NCBI GenBank assembly: GCA_947632415.1
Contig: CANRPB010000067.1
Location: 1-7,918 of the forward strand
Reading direction: 5' to 3'
Length of the DNA: 7,918 bases
Origin: an uncultured Bacilli bacterium
Lineage (GTDB): Bacteria; Bacillota_I; Bacilli_A; RF39; UBA660
Shown here: positions 1 through 6,415 of the stretch, one piece after another
Layout of the letters: the number at the start of each line of letters is the position of its first letter
Numbering within the stretch: the first letter of the stretch is position 1
Notes under the pieces: generated by a model
What the model was told of the DNA's origin: nothing
Databases searched by the model: none
Seen by the model: the letters and a program-made list of their open reading frames with translations, nothing else
Made by a program: the position numbers and the translations under genes

Positions 1-22
1 TTTGCTATAATTCTACATTAAT

Positions 23-51
23 AATATATCAAAAAAGATACTTTTAATCAA
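23..51 (-). promoter_or_regulatory. Possible sigma-A promoter for a gene beyond the left edge
   Basis: On the minus strand TTGATT (51-46) and TATATT (28-23) are separated by 17 bases. It lies downstream of the tig terminator and points out of the window, so it would serve the next minus-strand gene. Such matches arise easily by chance in AT-rich DNA. The rest of 1-120 shows no coding region or stable hairpin. Confidence 0.25.
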
Positions 52-124
52 GTACCTATCTCTAAAAAATTAAAAATCAAAAATAAACTCAAGAACTTTC
101 TAAAAATAAAATTTTATATTTATC

Positions 125-154
125 AAAAAAAATTAGGAAAAAATATTCCTAATT
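125..154 (-). terminator. Intrinsic terminator of tig
   Basis: A perfect 9-bp stem (AATTAGGAA 131-139 paired with TTCCTAATT 146-154) with a 6-base loop is followed on the minus strand by an unbroken T tract (through 125). It begins about ten bases past the tig stop codon. The stem is AT-rich, so it is not very stable, but stem, loop and T tract are all of standard form. Confidence 0.8.
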
Positions 155-163
155 ATAAAATTA

Positions 164-1411
164 CTAACCCTTTAAAACATCAATAGCCTTTCTCATCTTT
201 AAATCATACTTAACCATATCAATTCCGCCAAACTCTTTTAAAAACTCATCCTTAGAAACATTATACTTAGAAGCCATATTCACTGCCTCTTCATCAGCAG
301 CCTCATCACTAATCTCAATTTTCTCCACATTAGCTATTTCCTCTAACATAAGTCTATAAGTAATTCTAGTAACAGCCTCATCCCTCATCTTTTCCTTAAA
401 ATCATCCTCGGTAGAATTAGTATACTTATAAAACTGTTGTAAACTCAAACCTTGCATCTTTAGATTCTCATCATACTGTCTAATCATACGAGACAATTCC
501 TCATTAATCATAACATCAGGAATCGAAACATCTACACCAGAAGCAGCCTTACTAAGTAAATCATCAATATACTTATTCTCAGCCTCAGCATCCTTACGAG
601 CAAGCAAATTTTCCTTAACCTGTTTTTCCAAACTTTCCTTAGAATCAATACCATCAATACCTAAATCTTCAAAAAAATCAGCATTTAACTCAGGAATTCT
701 CTTAGTCTTAATCTCATTAACCTTAACCTTAAAAACAACATCCTTGCCCTTCAAATCCTCAGCATGATAATCATCAGGGAAAGTAACATTAATATCCCTT
801 TCCTCCGAAACCTTCATACCAATAAGTTGTTCCTCAAAACCAGGAATAAAAGTATTAGAACCAATAACTAAAGGATAATTAACTCCCTTGCCACCTTCAA
901 AAGCAACACCATCATTAAAACCCTCAAAATCAATAATAGCCTCATCACCATTTTCCAAAACACCATTATCCTTAACAACATTCTCAGCAAAATGGCCCCT
1001 CAAATGTTCAATCTCATGACTAACCTCATCATCAGAAACAGAAACTTTATCCTTCTTTACACCTAAGCCCTTATATTTACCCAACTTAACCTCAGGTTTC
1101 AACACAAGCGTAAACAAAAATTCAACACCATTCTCATCAACAGAACTAACAGTAATATCAGGTTGAGCAACTATTTCAACATCCTTAGCCTGTAAAACCA
1201 TCTCATCATAAGCATCACCCAAGCAAAGATCAGCAGCATCATAATTAAGTCTCTCTTGACCATACTTCTTAATAAAAATATCCCTAGGAGCCTTACCCTT
1301 TCTAAAACCATCAACTTGAAACTTACTACTAGCCTTACTATAAGCAGAATCCAAAGCCTTCTTCCATTTCTCACCATCAACTTTAATCTTTATAACTTTA
1401 TTATTTTCCAT
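164..1411 (-). CDS. tig: Trigger factor (ribosome-associated chaperone and prolyl isomerase)
   Basis: Trigger factor binds the ribosome at the exit tunnel through L23 and shields nascent chains. The 415-residue product is close to the usual length (about 425-430). The N-terminal ribosome-binding signature GFRKGKAP is at residues 35-42. An FKBP-type isomerase domain occupies about 148-240 (DFEGFNDGVAFEGG, IPGFEEQLIGM, FPDDYHA), and a helical C-terminal substrate-binding domain follows. I chose the ATG at 1411 rather than the in-frame ATG at 1423. The GGAGG ribosome site (1421-1417) lies inside the four codons between them and sits five bases before 1411, whereas nothing resembling a ribosome site precedes 1423. 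The gene has its own promoter, is separated from rplT by a terminator, and has a terminator after its TAG stop, so it appears monocistronic. Function is very secure. Confidence 0.97.
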   Translation of the reverse strand: MENNKVIKIKVDGEKWKKALDSAYSKASSKFQVDGFRKGKAPRDIFIKKYGQERLNYDAADLCLGDAYDEMVLQAKDVEIVAQPDITVSSVDENGVEFLFTLVLKPEVKLGKYKGLGVKKDKVSVSDDEVSHEIEHLRGHFAENVVKDNGVLENGDEAIIDFEGFNDGVAFEGGKGVNYPLVIGSNTFIPGFEEQLIGMKVSEERDINVTFPDDYHAEDLKGKDVVFKVKVNEIKTKRIPELNADFFEDLGIDGIDSKESLEKQVKENLLARKDAEAENKYIDDLLSKAASGVDVSIPDVMINEELSRMIRQYDENLKMQGLSLQQFYKYTNSTEDDFKEKMRDEAVTRITYRLMLEEIANVEKIEISDEAADEEAVNMASKYNVSKDEFLKEFGGIDMVKYDLKMRKAIDVLKG

Positions 1412-1435
1412 TTTAACCTCCATTTACAACAATAT

Positions 1436-1464
1436 AGTATATAATAAAACACACCTTTTTACAA
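1436..1464 (-). promoter_or_regulatory. Promoter of tig
   Basis: Minus-strand TTGTAA (1464-1459) and TATACT (1441-1436) have the ideal 17-base spacing. Transcription would start near 1429, leaving a short leader of about 18 bases that holds the GGAGG site. It lies in the 79-base gap between the rplT terminator and tig, as expected if tig is transcribed independently. Confidence 0.65.
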
Positions 1465-1471
1465 GACTTCC

Positions 1472-1497
1472 AAAAAAATAGTACAATGTACTATTTT
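1472..1497 (-). terminator. Terminator of the infC-rpmI-rplT operon, overlapping the rplT stop codon
   Basis: On the minus strand AAAATAGTAC (1497-1488 with the loop beginning at 1487) pairs with GTACTATTTT over 10 bp around a 3-base loop. A run of seven T follows to 1472. The TAG stop of rplT (1493-1491) is inside the 5' arm of the hairpin, so a ribosome terminating there would cover the stem. Confidence 0.8.
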
Positions 1498-1985
1498 AAA
1501 GCATCAATAAGCTCAGCCTTCTTCATTGTAGAATAACCTTCTACACCCTTAGCCTTAGCCAATTCCCTTAACTCTGCAACAGTCATCTTAGAAATGTCAC
1601 TACTCTCTACTTTAGAAGAATCAACACTACCCTCCAAAGCCGAACGAGACAAATCAACCAAAGTTTTAAATGTTTCTGGACTATCAACTGCAATAGAAGC
1701 CAACATCTTACGATTAATAGTAACACCAGCAATATTTAAACCATTGATAAACTTAGAATAACTAATATCATTCATACGACATGCAGCATTAATTCTAGTA
1801 ATCCATAACTTTCTAAAATCTCTCTTCTTTTGTCTTCTATCTCTATAAGCATACTTACCAGAATGCATTACTTGTTCCTTAGCACTCTTATATAATCTAT
1901 GCTTACTTCCAAAATAACCCTTTGCTCTATCCATCACCTTTTTACGACGAGCACGATGAATAGTTCCGCCTTTTACTCTTGCCAT
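1491..1985 (-). CDS. rplT: 50S ribosomal protein L20 with a C-terminal Rho_N/SAP-like extension
   Basis: L20 is an early-assembly 23S rRNA-binding protein and, in Bacillus, the repressor of its own operon. Residues 1-118 are unmistakable L20: an N-terminal basic tail (MARVKGGTIHRARRKK), the GYFGSKH and FRKLWITRINAA segments, and the globular domain with NRKML. The usual protein ends near 118-120. This one continues to 164 through a Ser/Asp-rich linker (about 119-132) into a compact helix-extended-helix module (about 133-164: MTVAELRELAKAKGV, then YSTMKKAELIDALK). That module matches the pattern of the Rho N-terminal/SAP-like nucleic-acid-binding domains. Start: GGAGGG six bases before the ATG, with the rpmI TAG overlapping this site. 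Third gene of the infC operon, 11 bases after rpmI. The L20 call is secure; the extra-domain assignment is by motif only. Confidence 0.96.
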   Translation of the reverse strand: MARVKGGTIHRARRKKVMDRAKGYFGSKHRLYKSAKEQVMHSGKYAYRDRRQKKRDFRKLWITRINAACRMNDISYSKFINGLNIAGVTINRKMLASIAVDSPETFKTLVDLSRSALEGSVDSSKVESSDISKMTVAELRELAKAKGVEGYSTMKKAELIDALK

Positions 1986-1996
1986 TTATATCCCTC

Positions 1997-2194
1997 CTAC
2001 TTAATAATATCTTTTAATCTGTTATAATCTGCCTTACTCAAAAGTGAGGCACTTCTTCCACTTCTATTAGAAGCAGTATTTTTCTTACCTGTATTATGTC
2101 TTGTTCCAGGATGACCAATCTTAATAGTTCCACCAGGTCTAACATTTAAAACCTTAGCAGTACCCTTATGAGTTCTCTGTGTTTTCTTTGCCAT
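1997..2194 (-). CDS. rpmI: 50S ribosomal protein L35
   Basis: A 65-residue, strongly basic protein of the bL35 family, a small component of the large ribosomal subunit that binds 23S rRNA. It begins MAKKTQRTHKGTAK, matching the family's K-T-(H)-(R/K)-G-A/T-A-K start, and keeps the C-terminal S-K-A-D-x-x-R-(L/I)-K segment (SKADYNRLKDIIK). The central region diverges from better-known L35s, with HNTGKKN where Bacillus has SHxxxxKS. Its place between infC and rplT is the conserved operon order and supports the call. The ribosome site GGAGG is five bases from the ATG and overlaps the infC TAG stop, so translation is probably coupled. Confidence 0.93.
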   Translation of the reverse strand: MAKKTQRTHKGTAKVLNVRPGGTIKIGHPGTRHNTGKKNTASNRSGRSASLLSKADYNRLKDIIK

Positions 2195-2203
2195 AAAATC
2201 CTC

Positions 2204-2734
2204 CTATTTTTCCTTTTTAGGTGCTAGCATCATAACCATCACACGGCCATCTAAAGTAGGCTGTTGCTCAACAATAGAAACCTCACCTAAAGCATCCGCA
2301 AAACGAAGTAAAACATTTTTACCTAAATCAGTATGGGCCATCTCACGACCTTTAAAACGAATCGAAACCTTAACCTTATGTCCCTTCTCCAAATACTTAC
2401 GAGAATTATTAACTCGCGTATTAAAATCATGAACATCAATAGTAACAGACAAACGATACTCCTTCATATCCAAATTTGCCTCTCTTTGTTTCTTCAAATT
2501 CTCTTTCTGCTTTTTCTTATTTTCATACTTAAACTTATTATAATCCATGATCTTGCAAACCTGTGGATTAGCATTCTGATTAATCAAAACCAAATCAAAA
2601 CCAGCATAATTTGCCAAAGTGAGAGCATCCTTAATAGGTTTAACACCCAACTGTTCACCATTAGGACCAATAACCATTACTTCCTTTGCACGTATTTGTT
2701 CATTAATAAACAAATCCCTATCCTTGCTTGCTAT
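2204..2734 (-). CDS. infC: Translation initiation factor IF-3, apparently starting at AUA
   Basis: IF-3 binds the 30S subunit, prevents subunit joining and checks the start codon and initiator tRNA. The N-domain begins at INEQIRAKEV and has VIGPNGEQLG. It is joined by a Lys-rich helix (KYENKKKQKENLKKQ) to the C-domain with SIRFKGREMAH, QQPTLDGR and the terminal MLAPK. I place the start at ATA (2734-2732), giving 176 residues, normal for the family. A near-perfect ribosome site GGAGGTG (2747-2741) lies six bases upstream of this ATA. The only nearby in-frame ATG (2749) overlaps that site and has none of its own. Longer reading into the leader gives a spurious hydrophobic N-terminus with no family similarity. 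Non-AUG starts (AUU and relatives) are a known hallmark of infC and underlie IF-3 autoregulation. First gene of the infC-rpmI-rplT operon. Confidence 0.95.
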   Translation of the reverse strand: MASKDRDLFINEQIRAKEVMVIGPNGEQLGVKPIKDALTLANYAGFDLVLINQNANPQVCKIMDYNKFKYENKKKQKENLKKQREANLDMKEYRLSVTIDVHDFNTRVNNSRKYLEKGHKVKVSIRFKGREMAHTDLGKNVLLRFADALGEVSIVEQQPTLDGRVMVMMLAPKKEK

Positions 2735-2884
2735 ACTAAACACCTCCATATTAGCACATAACCACAAAAAAGTGAACACAAAGGTATTCACTAAAAGCAC
2801 AAAAAAACAAATCCGGCCCTTAACCCAAAGCTTAAGCAATCAGGTGAGATAGTGAATATCTTCTTTCCTTTTCATCGGTTTCGT
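2735..2884 (-). ncRNA. L20-leader-type cis-regulatory RNA upstream of infC
   Basis: About 150 bases separate the predicted transcription start (near 2884) from the infC start. The 5' end (2884-2876, ACGAAACCG) can pair with 2815-2807 (CGGATTTGT) through nine positions with one mismatch and one G-U, closing a domain. Within it TATTCACTA (2858-2850) is exactly complementary to TAGTGAATA (2793-2785), the 5' arm of the terminator hairpin at 2792-2771. The two pairings exclude each other, the layout of an attenuator. In B. subtilis the same operon is controlled by L20 binding its leader and promoting early termination. I infer the same here from position and architecture; I have not matched the L20 binding site itself. 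Confidence 0.65.
2766..2792 (-). terminator. Attenuator terminator in the infC leader
   Basis: AGTGAATAC (2792-2784) pairs with GTGTTCACT (2779-2771) over nine positions including one U-G, with a CUUU loop, and runs straight into six T (2771-2766). It sits between promoter and gene, about 30 bases before the infC start, so it can only act as a regulatory (premature) terminator. Lacking any terminator after efp, it would also act on read-through from rpmG-efp. Confidence 0.7.
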
Positions 2885-2889
2885 ACTAG

Positions 2890-2918
2890 ATTATACATAC
2901 AAAACTCCAATTTGTCAA
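2890..2918 (-). promoter_or_regulatory. Consensus promoter of the infC-rpmI-rplT operon
   Basis: Both hexamers are perfect: TTGACA (2918-2913), a 17-base spacer, then TATAAT (2895-2890). Predicted transcription start is near 2884. The -35 box begins only five bases after the efp stop codon. A full-consensus promoter fits a ribosomal-protein operon whose output is then limited by the leader. Confidence 0.9.
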
Positions 2919-2923
2919 GAACT

Positions 2924-3481
2924 TTATGCCCTTGAATCATATTTTCCATCTTTTGTAGAAACAACTACTTTCTCATTTTCCTCAATAAACAAAGGAACCT
3001 TAACCATTAAACCATTTTCCATTACTGCCTCTTTCAAAGCATTATTAGTCGTATTACCCTTTACAGCAGGTTCCGTATGAGTAACAGTATAAGTAACCTT
3101 CTCAGGTAACTCCATACCCAACATCTCACCCTCATAAAAAGTAATATTAACACTTAAATTCTCAATCAAATACTTAGCATCATCACCAATTTGATCACGA
3201 GACAACTCAACCTGTTCATAAGTTTCCATATTCATAAAATAATAAACATCGCCATTATTATAAAGATACTGCATATTCTGTTTAGTAATCATAGCCTTCT
3301 CCAACTTAATACTAGTATTAAAAGTCTTCTCAACTATAGAACCAGTCCTCAAATTTCTGATCTTAGCCTTAACAAAAGCAGCACCCTTTCCAGGCTTAAC
3401 ATGTTGAAACTCAATAACAGTATAAATATTACCCTCATATAAAAAAGTAATACCGTTTTTTATATCATTAATATTAAACAT
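2924..3481 (-). CDS. efp: Elongation factor P
   Basis: EF-P enters the ribosomal E site and relieves stalling at polyproline stretches. The 185-residue product has exactly the usual length: a KOW-like domain I followed by two OB-type domains, ending in the conserved SRA. The tip loop is KPGKGAAF, with Lys32 at the position that receives the activating modification (5-aminopentanol on Lys32 in B. subtilis; beta-lysyl or rhamnose in other groups). The lysine in a PGKG context favours a Bacillus-like route over rhamnosylation, which needs arginine. I take the ATG at 3481. A GTG four codons upstream is part of the ribosome site GGGAGG, which stands four bases before 3481. The gene follows rpmG by 11 bases and shares its promoter. 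No terminator separates it from the infC promoter. Confidence 0.96.
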   Translation of the reverse strand: MFNINDIKNGITFLYEGNIYTVIEFQHVKPGKGAAFVKAKIRNLRTGSIVEKTFNTSIKLEKAMITKQNMQYLYNNGDVYYFMNMETYEQVELSRDQIGDDAKYLIENLSVNITFYEGEMLGMELPEKVTYTVTHTEPAVKGNTTNNALKEAVMENGLMVKVPLFIEENEKVVVSTKDGKYDSRA

Positions 3482-3492
3482 AATGCCTCCCA

Positions 3493-3660
3493 CTATTTCT
3501 CTTCTTTATGCTTAGTAGTTTTACCGCACTTTGGACAAAATTTATTCAATTCCAAACGTTCAGTAGTATTTTTCTTATTCTTTTCTTTACGATAATTCTT
3601 CTCTTTACATTCAGTACACGCTAAAGTAATTCTCTCTCTTGCTTCACCTTTTTTTGCCAT
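3493..3660 (-). CDS. rpmG: 50S ribosomal protein L33 (zinc-binding form)
   Basis: A 55-residue bL33 of the large subunit. It starts MAKKGEARERITLAC and carries two CxxC pairs, C15/C18 (CTEC) and C42/C45 (CPKC), that bind zinc in the 'C+' form of L33. The internal TERLELNKFCPKC segment is the family signature (T-x-x-R-L-E-L-x-K-[FY]-C-P). A textbook ribosome site AAGGAGGG stands six bases before the ATG. Bacilli often keep several L33 paralogues, with and without the cysteines, exchanged on zinc limitation. Whether this organism has a zinc-free copy cannot be told from the window. It leads an rpmG-efp unit, and its stop TAG adjoins the efp ribosome site. Confidence 0.95.
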   Translation of the reverse strand: MAKKGEARERITLACTECKEKNYRKEKNKKNTTERLELNKFCPKCGKTTKHKEEK

Positions 3661-3692
3661 GAAAATCCCTCCTTCTCAAAACATACTACCAT

Positions 3693-3720
3693 ATTATAAC
3701 AAATTATTTATAAAAATCAA
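3693..3720 (-). promoter_or_regulatory. Promoter of rpmG-efp, overlapping the end of the PBP gene
   Basis: Minus-strand TTGATT (3720-3715) and a perfect TATAAT (3698-3693) with 16-base spacing; the -10 is extended (TGT before TATAAT). The -35 lies within the last codons of the PBP gene, and start is expected near 3686. No hairpin terminator lies between the PBP stop and rpmG, so read-through from the upstream operon is also likely. Confidence 0.65.
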
Positions 3721-5770
3721 AGTATTTTTTTGAAACTCTATTAACAATTCTCTTATTAACACTACTTTGATAAGTCGAACCCGACTCCGAATAATAAACA
3801 TCAGGAGAAATAACCGTAAAACTAACACGCGGATTATCATAAGGCGCATAAGCAACAAAAGTAGTAGTAATAGTTTCCGTATCAACCACACCATCATTAT
3901 CAGTATCAATAAAACTCTCACTAGTTCCCGTTTTACCAGCCGGCTTATACCCTAAATCAATATAACCAATACCCGTTCCCGAATCAAGCACCCTTTGAAA
4001 ACCAAGTTTAACCCTATCCAAAAAAACACTTTCAGTAGAAACCGTATTCAAAACCGTCGGTTCCGTATGACTAATCTCCTTAGTAAGACCATCCTTAGTA
4101 GGACTATAAAAAGCACGAACCAAATACGGCTTATACCTTTTACCACCATTCGCAATCGTATTAATATACTGACTTAACTGAATAGGCGTATAAGTATCAT
4201 ATTGACCAATCGAAAAATCAAACAAATGCCCAGGAAGCGTACTATTACCCTTATATCCCAAACTCTCAACTGGTAAATCAATACCCGTTAAAACCCCAAG
4301 ACCAAACTCAGCAAAAGTATCACGATAAATATTAAACGCATTAGTATCAATCCTTAATGGCGCATCATAAGAATAACTTGCATGCGCAACCTTAATAGCC
4401 GTATTATACTGATAAGTATTAGAAGAATACTGAAGCGCCGTAATATCATTCAAAACACCCAAATACTTCCAAGAACACTTCTCCTTAGTTGAAGCAATCT
4501 TAATACAACTATCATTTCTAACCTCACCAATAGTAAGACCACCATTATTATAACCAACAATATGACTAGCGCCCTTTACAACAGAACCAACAACAACCGG
4601 AGAAGTTGTAATACCAGGCGTATAATCATAAAACTTATACTCACCATTACTAAAAACAACCTGTTTACCAGCCATCGCCAAAATCTCACCATTATTAGGA
4701 TCAGCAACAACCACAAAAGACCTACTATAATACTTAGTATTAGGCTCACTCTTCGCACCAAGGATTTCTTCTTCCAAAATCTTTTCAATCTCCCTTTGCA
4801 ATTCAATATCAATTGTAAGCACTATATCATTACCACGACTACCCTCTTCAAGTAAAACATAATCACCATCAATAATTTGATACTTATTCTTCTTTCCTCT
4901 AAGAACATCCTCATACTGATACTCCAAATAACTAGTACCAACCCTATCATTCAAAGAATAACCCTTATTAACATAATAATTCTTAAGCTCATAAGGAATA
5001 CCAGACTCATCACTAACATTACCTAAAATAGTCCTAAAAGTATCACCATATAAATACTCTCTTTCCCAATCAATCTTAATATTAAAACCAGGCAAATCAT
5101 CCAAATTCTCAGCAATCAACGCATACTCACTATCAGTAACACCATCATCCTTAATAACCTTCAAAGCATAACTATACCCCGTATTCATAAGTTTATATAT
5201 ATACGCCGCTTCACAATCAATACTCTGATAAGCATCAATATACTCACTAGGAATCCTTTCAAGCTTATAAGACTCAATATCATCACTAGTAATACGTCTT
5301 TCCTCCAAATCCAAATACTCACTATCAGTAATAAAACCACGCGCTAAATCACCATTATTAATAAGCCAAAAACGCCTTTTATCATCATCAGTAATTTTAC
5401 TATAATCAACATCAATCATCGAAGCAACCTTATAAGCAAGAATAACCTCCCTATTCGTACTCAAACCCGTCTTCTTATAAACAATCGTCTTAACAGCGAC
5501 ATTATCAACAACTAACTTGCCATTTCTATCATAAATTCGTCCACGAGGAGCACTATCACCATCAACAATCTTAATTGTAGCCTGATTAACCTTATCCTTA
5601 AAATAAACATTCCTAACAACTTGAACATAAAATAAATAACCAATTAATACACTAAGTAATATAACTATAAATACAACCAAAACTTTATACCTTTTTTCAA
5701 TCTGATTTTGACGTTCTAAAACACGATTATTACGATATTTAAATCTATACTTCTTTAGAAACTTTTTCAT
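3704..5770 (-). CDS. pbpA: Class B penicillin-binding protein (PBP2b/PbpA-like transpeptidase)
   Basis: A D,D-transpeptidase that cross-links peptidoglycan, anchored in the membrane with its catalytic domain outside. A basic cytoplasmic tail (1-29) precedes one membrane segment (about 30-51). The dimerisation domain has the class B motif PRGRIYDRNG (75-84). The transpeptidase domain (about 345-688) has intact catalytic motifs SVVK (396-399), SSN (449-451) and KTG (613-615). These three exact motifs and spacings resemble pneumococcal PBP2b, an elongation-type enzyme. There is no PASTA domain. A DTDNDGVVD stretch follows KTGTSES (622-630) and looks like a calcium-binding loop. The start overlaps the sod gene by 26 bases and has no clear ribosome site, suggesting translational coupling. 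The sodA-pbpA neighbourhood, as in B. subtilis, supports the pbpA/PBP2 (mrdA) assignment. Elongation versus division role is inferred. Confidence 0.92.
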   Translation of the reverse strand: MKKFLKKYRFKYRNNRVLERQNQIEKRYKVLVVFIVILLSVLIGYLFYVQVVRNVYFKDKVNQATIKIVDGDSAPRGRIYDRNGKLVVDNVAVKTIVYKKTGLSTNREVILAYKVASMIDVDYSKITDDDKRRFWLINNGDLARGFITDSEYLDLEERRITSDDIESYKLERIPSEYIDAYQSIDCEAAYIYKLMNTGYSYALKVIKDDGVTDSEYALIAENLDDLPGFNIKIDWEREYLYGDTFRTILGNVSDESGIPYELKNYYVNKGYSLNDRVGTSYLEYQYEDVLRGKKNKYQIIDGDYVLLEEGSRGNDIVLTIDIELQREIEKILEEEILGAKSEPNTKYYSRSFVVVADPNNGEILAMAGKQVVFSNGEYKFYDYTPGITTSPVVVGSVVKGASHIVGYNNGGLTIGEVRNDSCIKIASTKEKCSWKYLGVLNDITALQYSSNTYQYNTAIKVAHASYSYDAPLRIDTNAFNIYRDTFAEFGLGVLTGIDLPVESLGYKGNSTLPGHLFDFSIGQYDTYTPIQLSQYINTIANGGKRYKPYLVRAFYSPTKDGLTKEISHTEPTVLNTVSTESVFLDRVKLGFQRVLDSGTGIGYIDLGYKPAGKTGTSESFIDTDNDGVVDTETITTTFVAYAPYDNPRVSFTVISPDVYYSESGSTYQSSVNKRIVNRVSKKYFDFYK

Positions 5771-6350
5771 AATTTTTATTCACAAAATTAAAATCAATCA
5801 TTGAAAAAAAATCATCAATATAAAGAGACCTATCATTCAAATAATCCAAATAATAAGCATGTTCCCATAAATCAATATTAAAAATAGGCAAATAACCATA
5901 AGAATAAGGAGTATCTTGATTAGACATATTAATAATAAGTAAATCCCCCTTCTTATCCATTACCAAAAAAGTATAACCAGAACCAACAAGTAAATTAGCC
6001 TGACGCTTAAACTCATTCTTAAAAGCATCAATACTACCATACTGCTTAATAAGCTTATCCCTTAAAGCACCTCCAAAACTACCTCCAAAACCCAAAGTCT
6101 TAAAATACAATTCATGATTTAAAACACCACCCAAATTATACAAAATACTATCACGATAAGGAAGTTCAAACATATCGATATGATCAACAAGTTCCTCTTT
6201 ACTATACTTAAAATCATAACCTAAATAAGATAAAATATCATTAAGCTTATTCAAATATCCCATATAATGTCTATTAAAATGAACATCAATAGTTTTAACA
6301 CTCAAATAAGGATTAACACTTTCATAATCAATAGAAATACTCTTATACAT
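5745..6350 (-). CDS. sodA: Superoxide dismutase, Mn/Fe family (manganese-type)
   Basis: It converts superoxide to hydrogen peroxide and oxygen, in the cytoplasm. The 201-residue length is typical. All four metal ligands can be placed: His24 (in HFNRHYMGYLNKLN), His79 (GGVLNHELYF), and Asp160 and His164 (DLWEHAYYLDY). Gly74-Gly75 before His79 and Gln145 in NQDTP are the arrangement of Mn enzymes rather than Fe enzymes. Gateway Tyr32 and His28 are present. Several second-sphere aromatics are replaced: the usual GSGWAWLV is GSGYTFLV, the NHSLFW tryptophan is Phe83, and the second His of HH is Tyr29. I use the ATG at 6350, five bases after GGAGG (6360-6356). The in-frame ATG at 6362 contains that site. 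It overlaps and probably co-transcribes with the PBP gene. Family sure, metal preference inferred. Confidence 0.9.
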   Translation of the reverse strand: MYKSISIDYESVNPYLSVKTIDVHFNRHYMGYLNKLNDILSYLGYDFKYSKEELVDHIDMFELPYRDSILYNLGGVLNHELYFKTLGFGGSFGGALRDKLIKQYGSIDAFKNEFKRQANLLVGSGYTFLVMDKKGDLLIINMSNQDTPYSYGYLPIFNIDLWEHAYYLDYLNDRSLYIDDFFSMIDFNFVNKNYEKVSKEV

Positions 6351-6371
6351 AAACGCCTCCAATAAAGTTTA

Positions 6372-6400
6372 TTAATATAAAACAAATAGATGAATATAAT
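6372..6400 (+). promoter_or_regulatory. Probable promoter of the yqfT-like gene in a divergent gap
   Basis: A perfect TATAAT (6395-6400) with a weak TTAATA (6372-6377) 17 bases upstream. Start would be near 6407, giving a leader of under ten bases. The 65-base gap must also hold the sod promoter on the opposite strand. The best candidate there is TATATT (6379-6374) without a convincing -35, so the two promoters would overlap. Confidence 0.4.
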
Positions 6401-6415
6401 AAATTGGGTGATAAC

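Noticed and set aside
1..11. A perfect extended -10 (TGCTATAAT) on the plus strand at the left edge
   Set aside because: No plus-strand gene follows, the -35 region is outside the window, and such strings are common in AT-rich DNA.
2735..2839. A longer IF-3 with a hydrophobic, membrane-like N-terminus
   Set aside because: The extra residues are a translation of the leader RNA, including its attenuator hairpin. They have no ribosome site and no IF-3 counterpart.
2924..2935. Possible AGG reassignment, as reported for some uncultured Bacilli
   Set aside because: AGG encodes the conserved Arg of the terminal SRA of EF-P, and other AGG codons (nfo, PBP, IF-3) also fit arginine.
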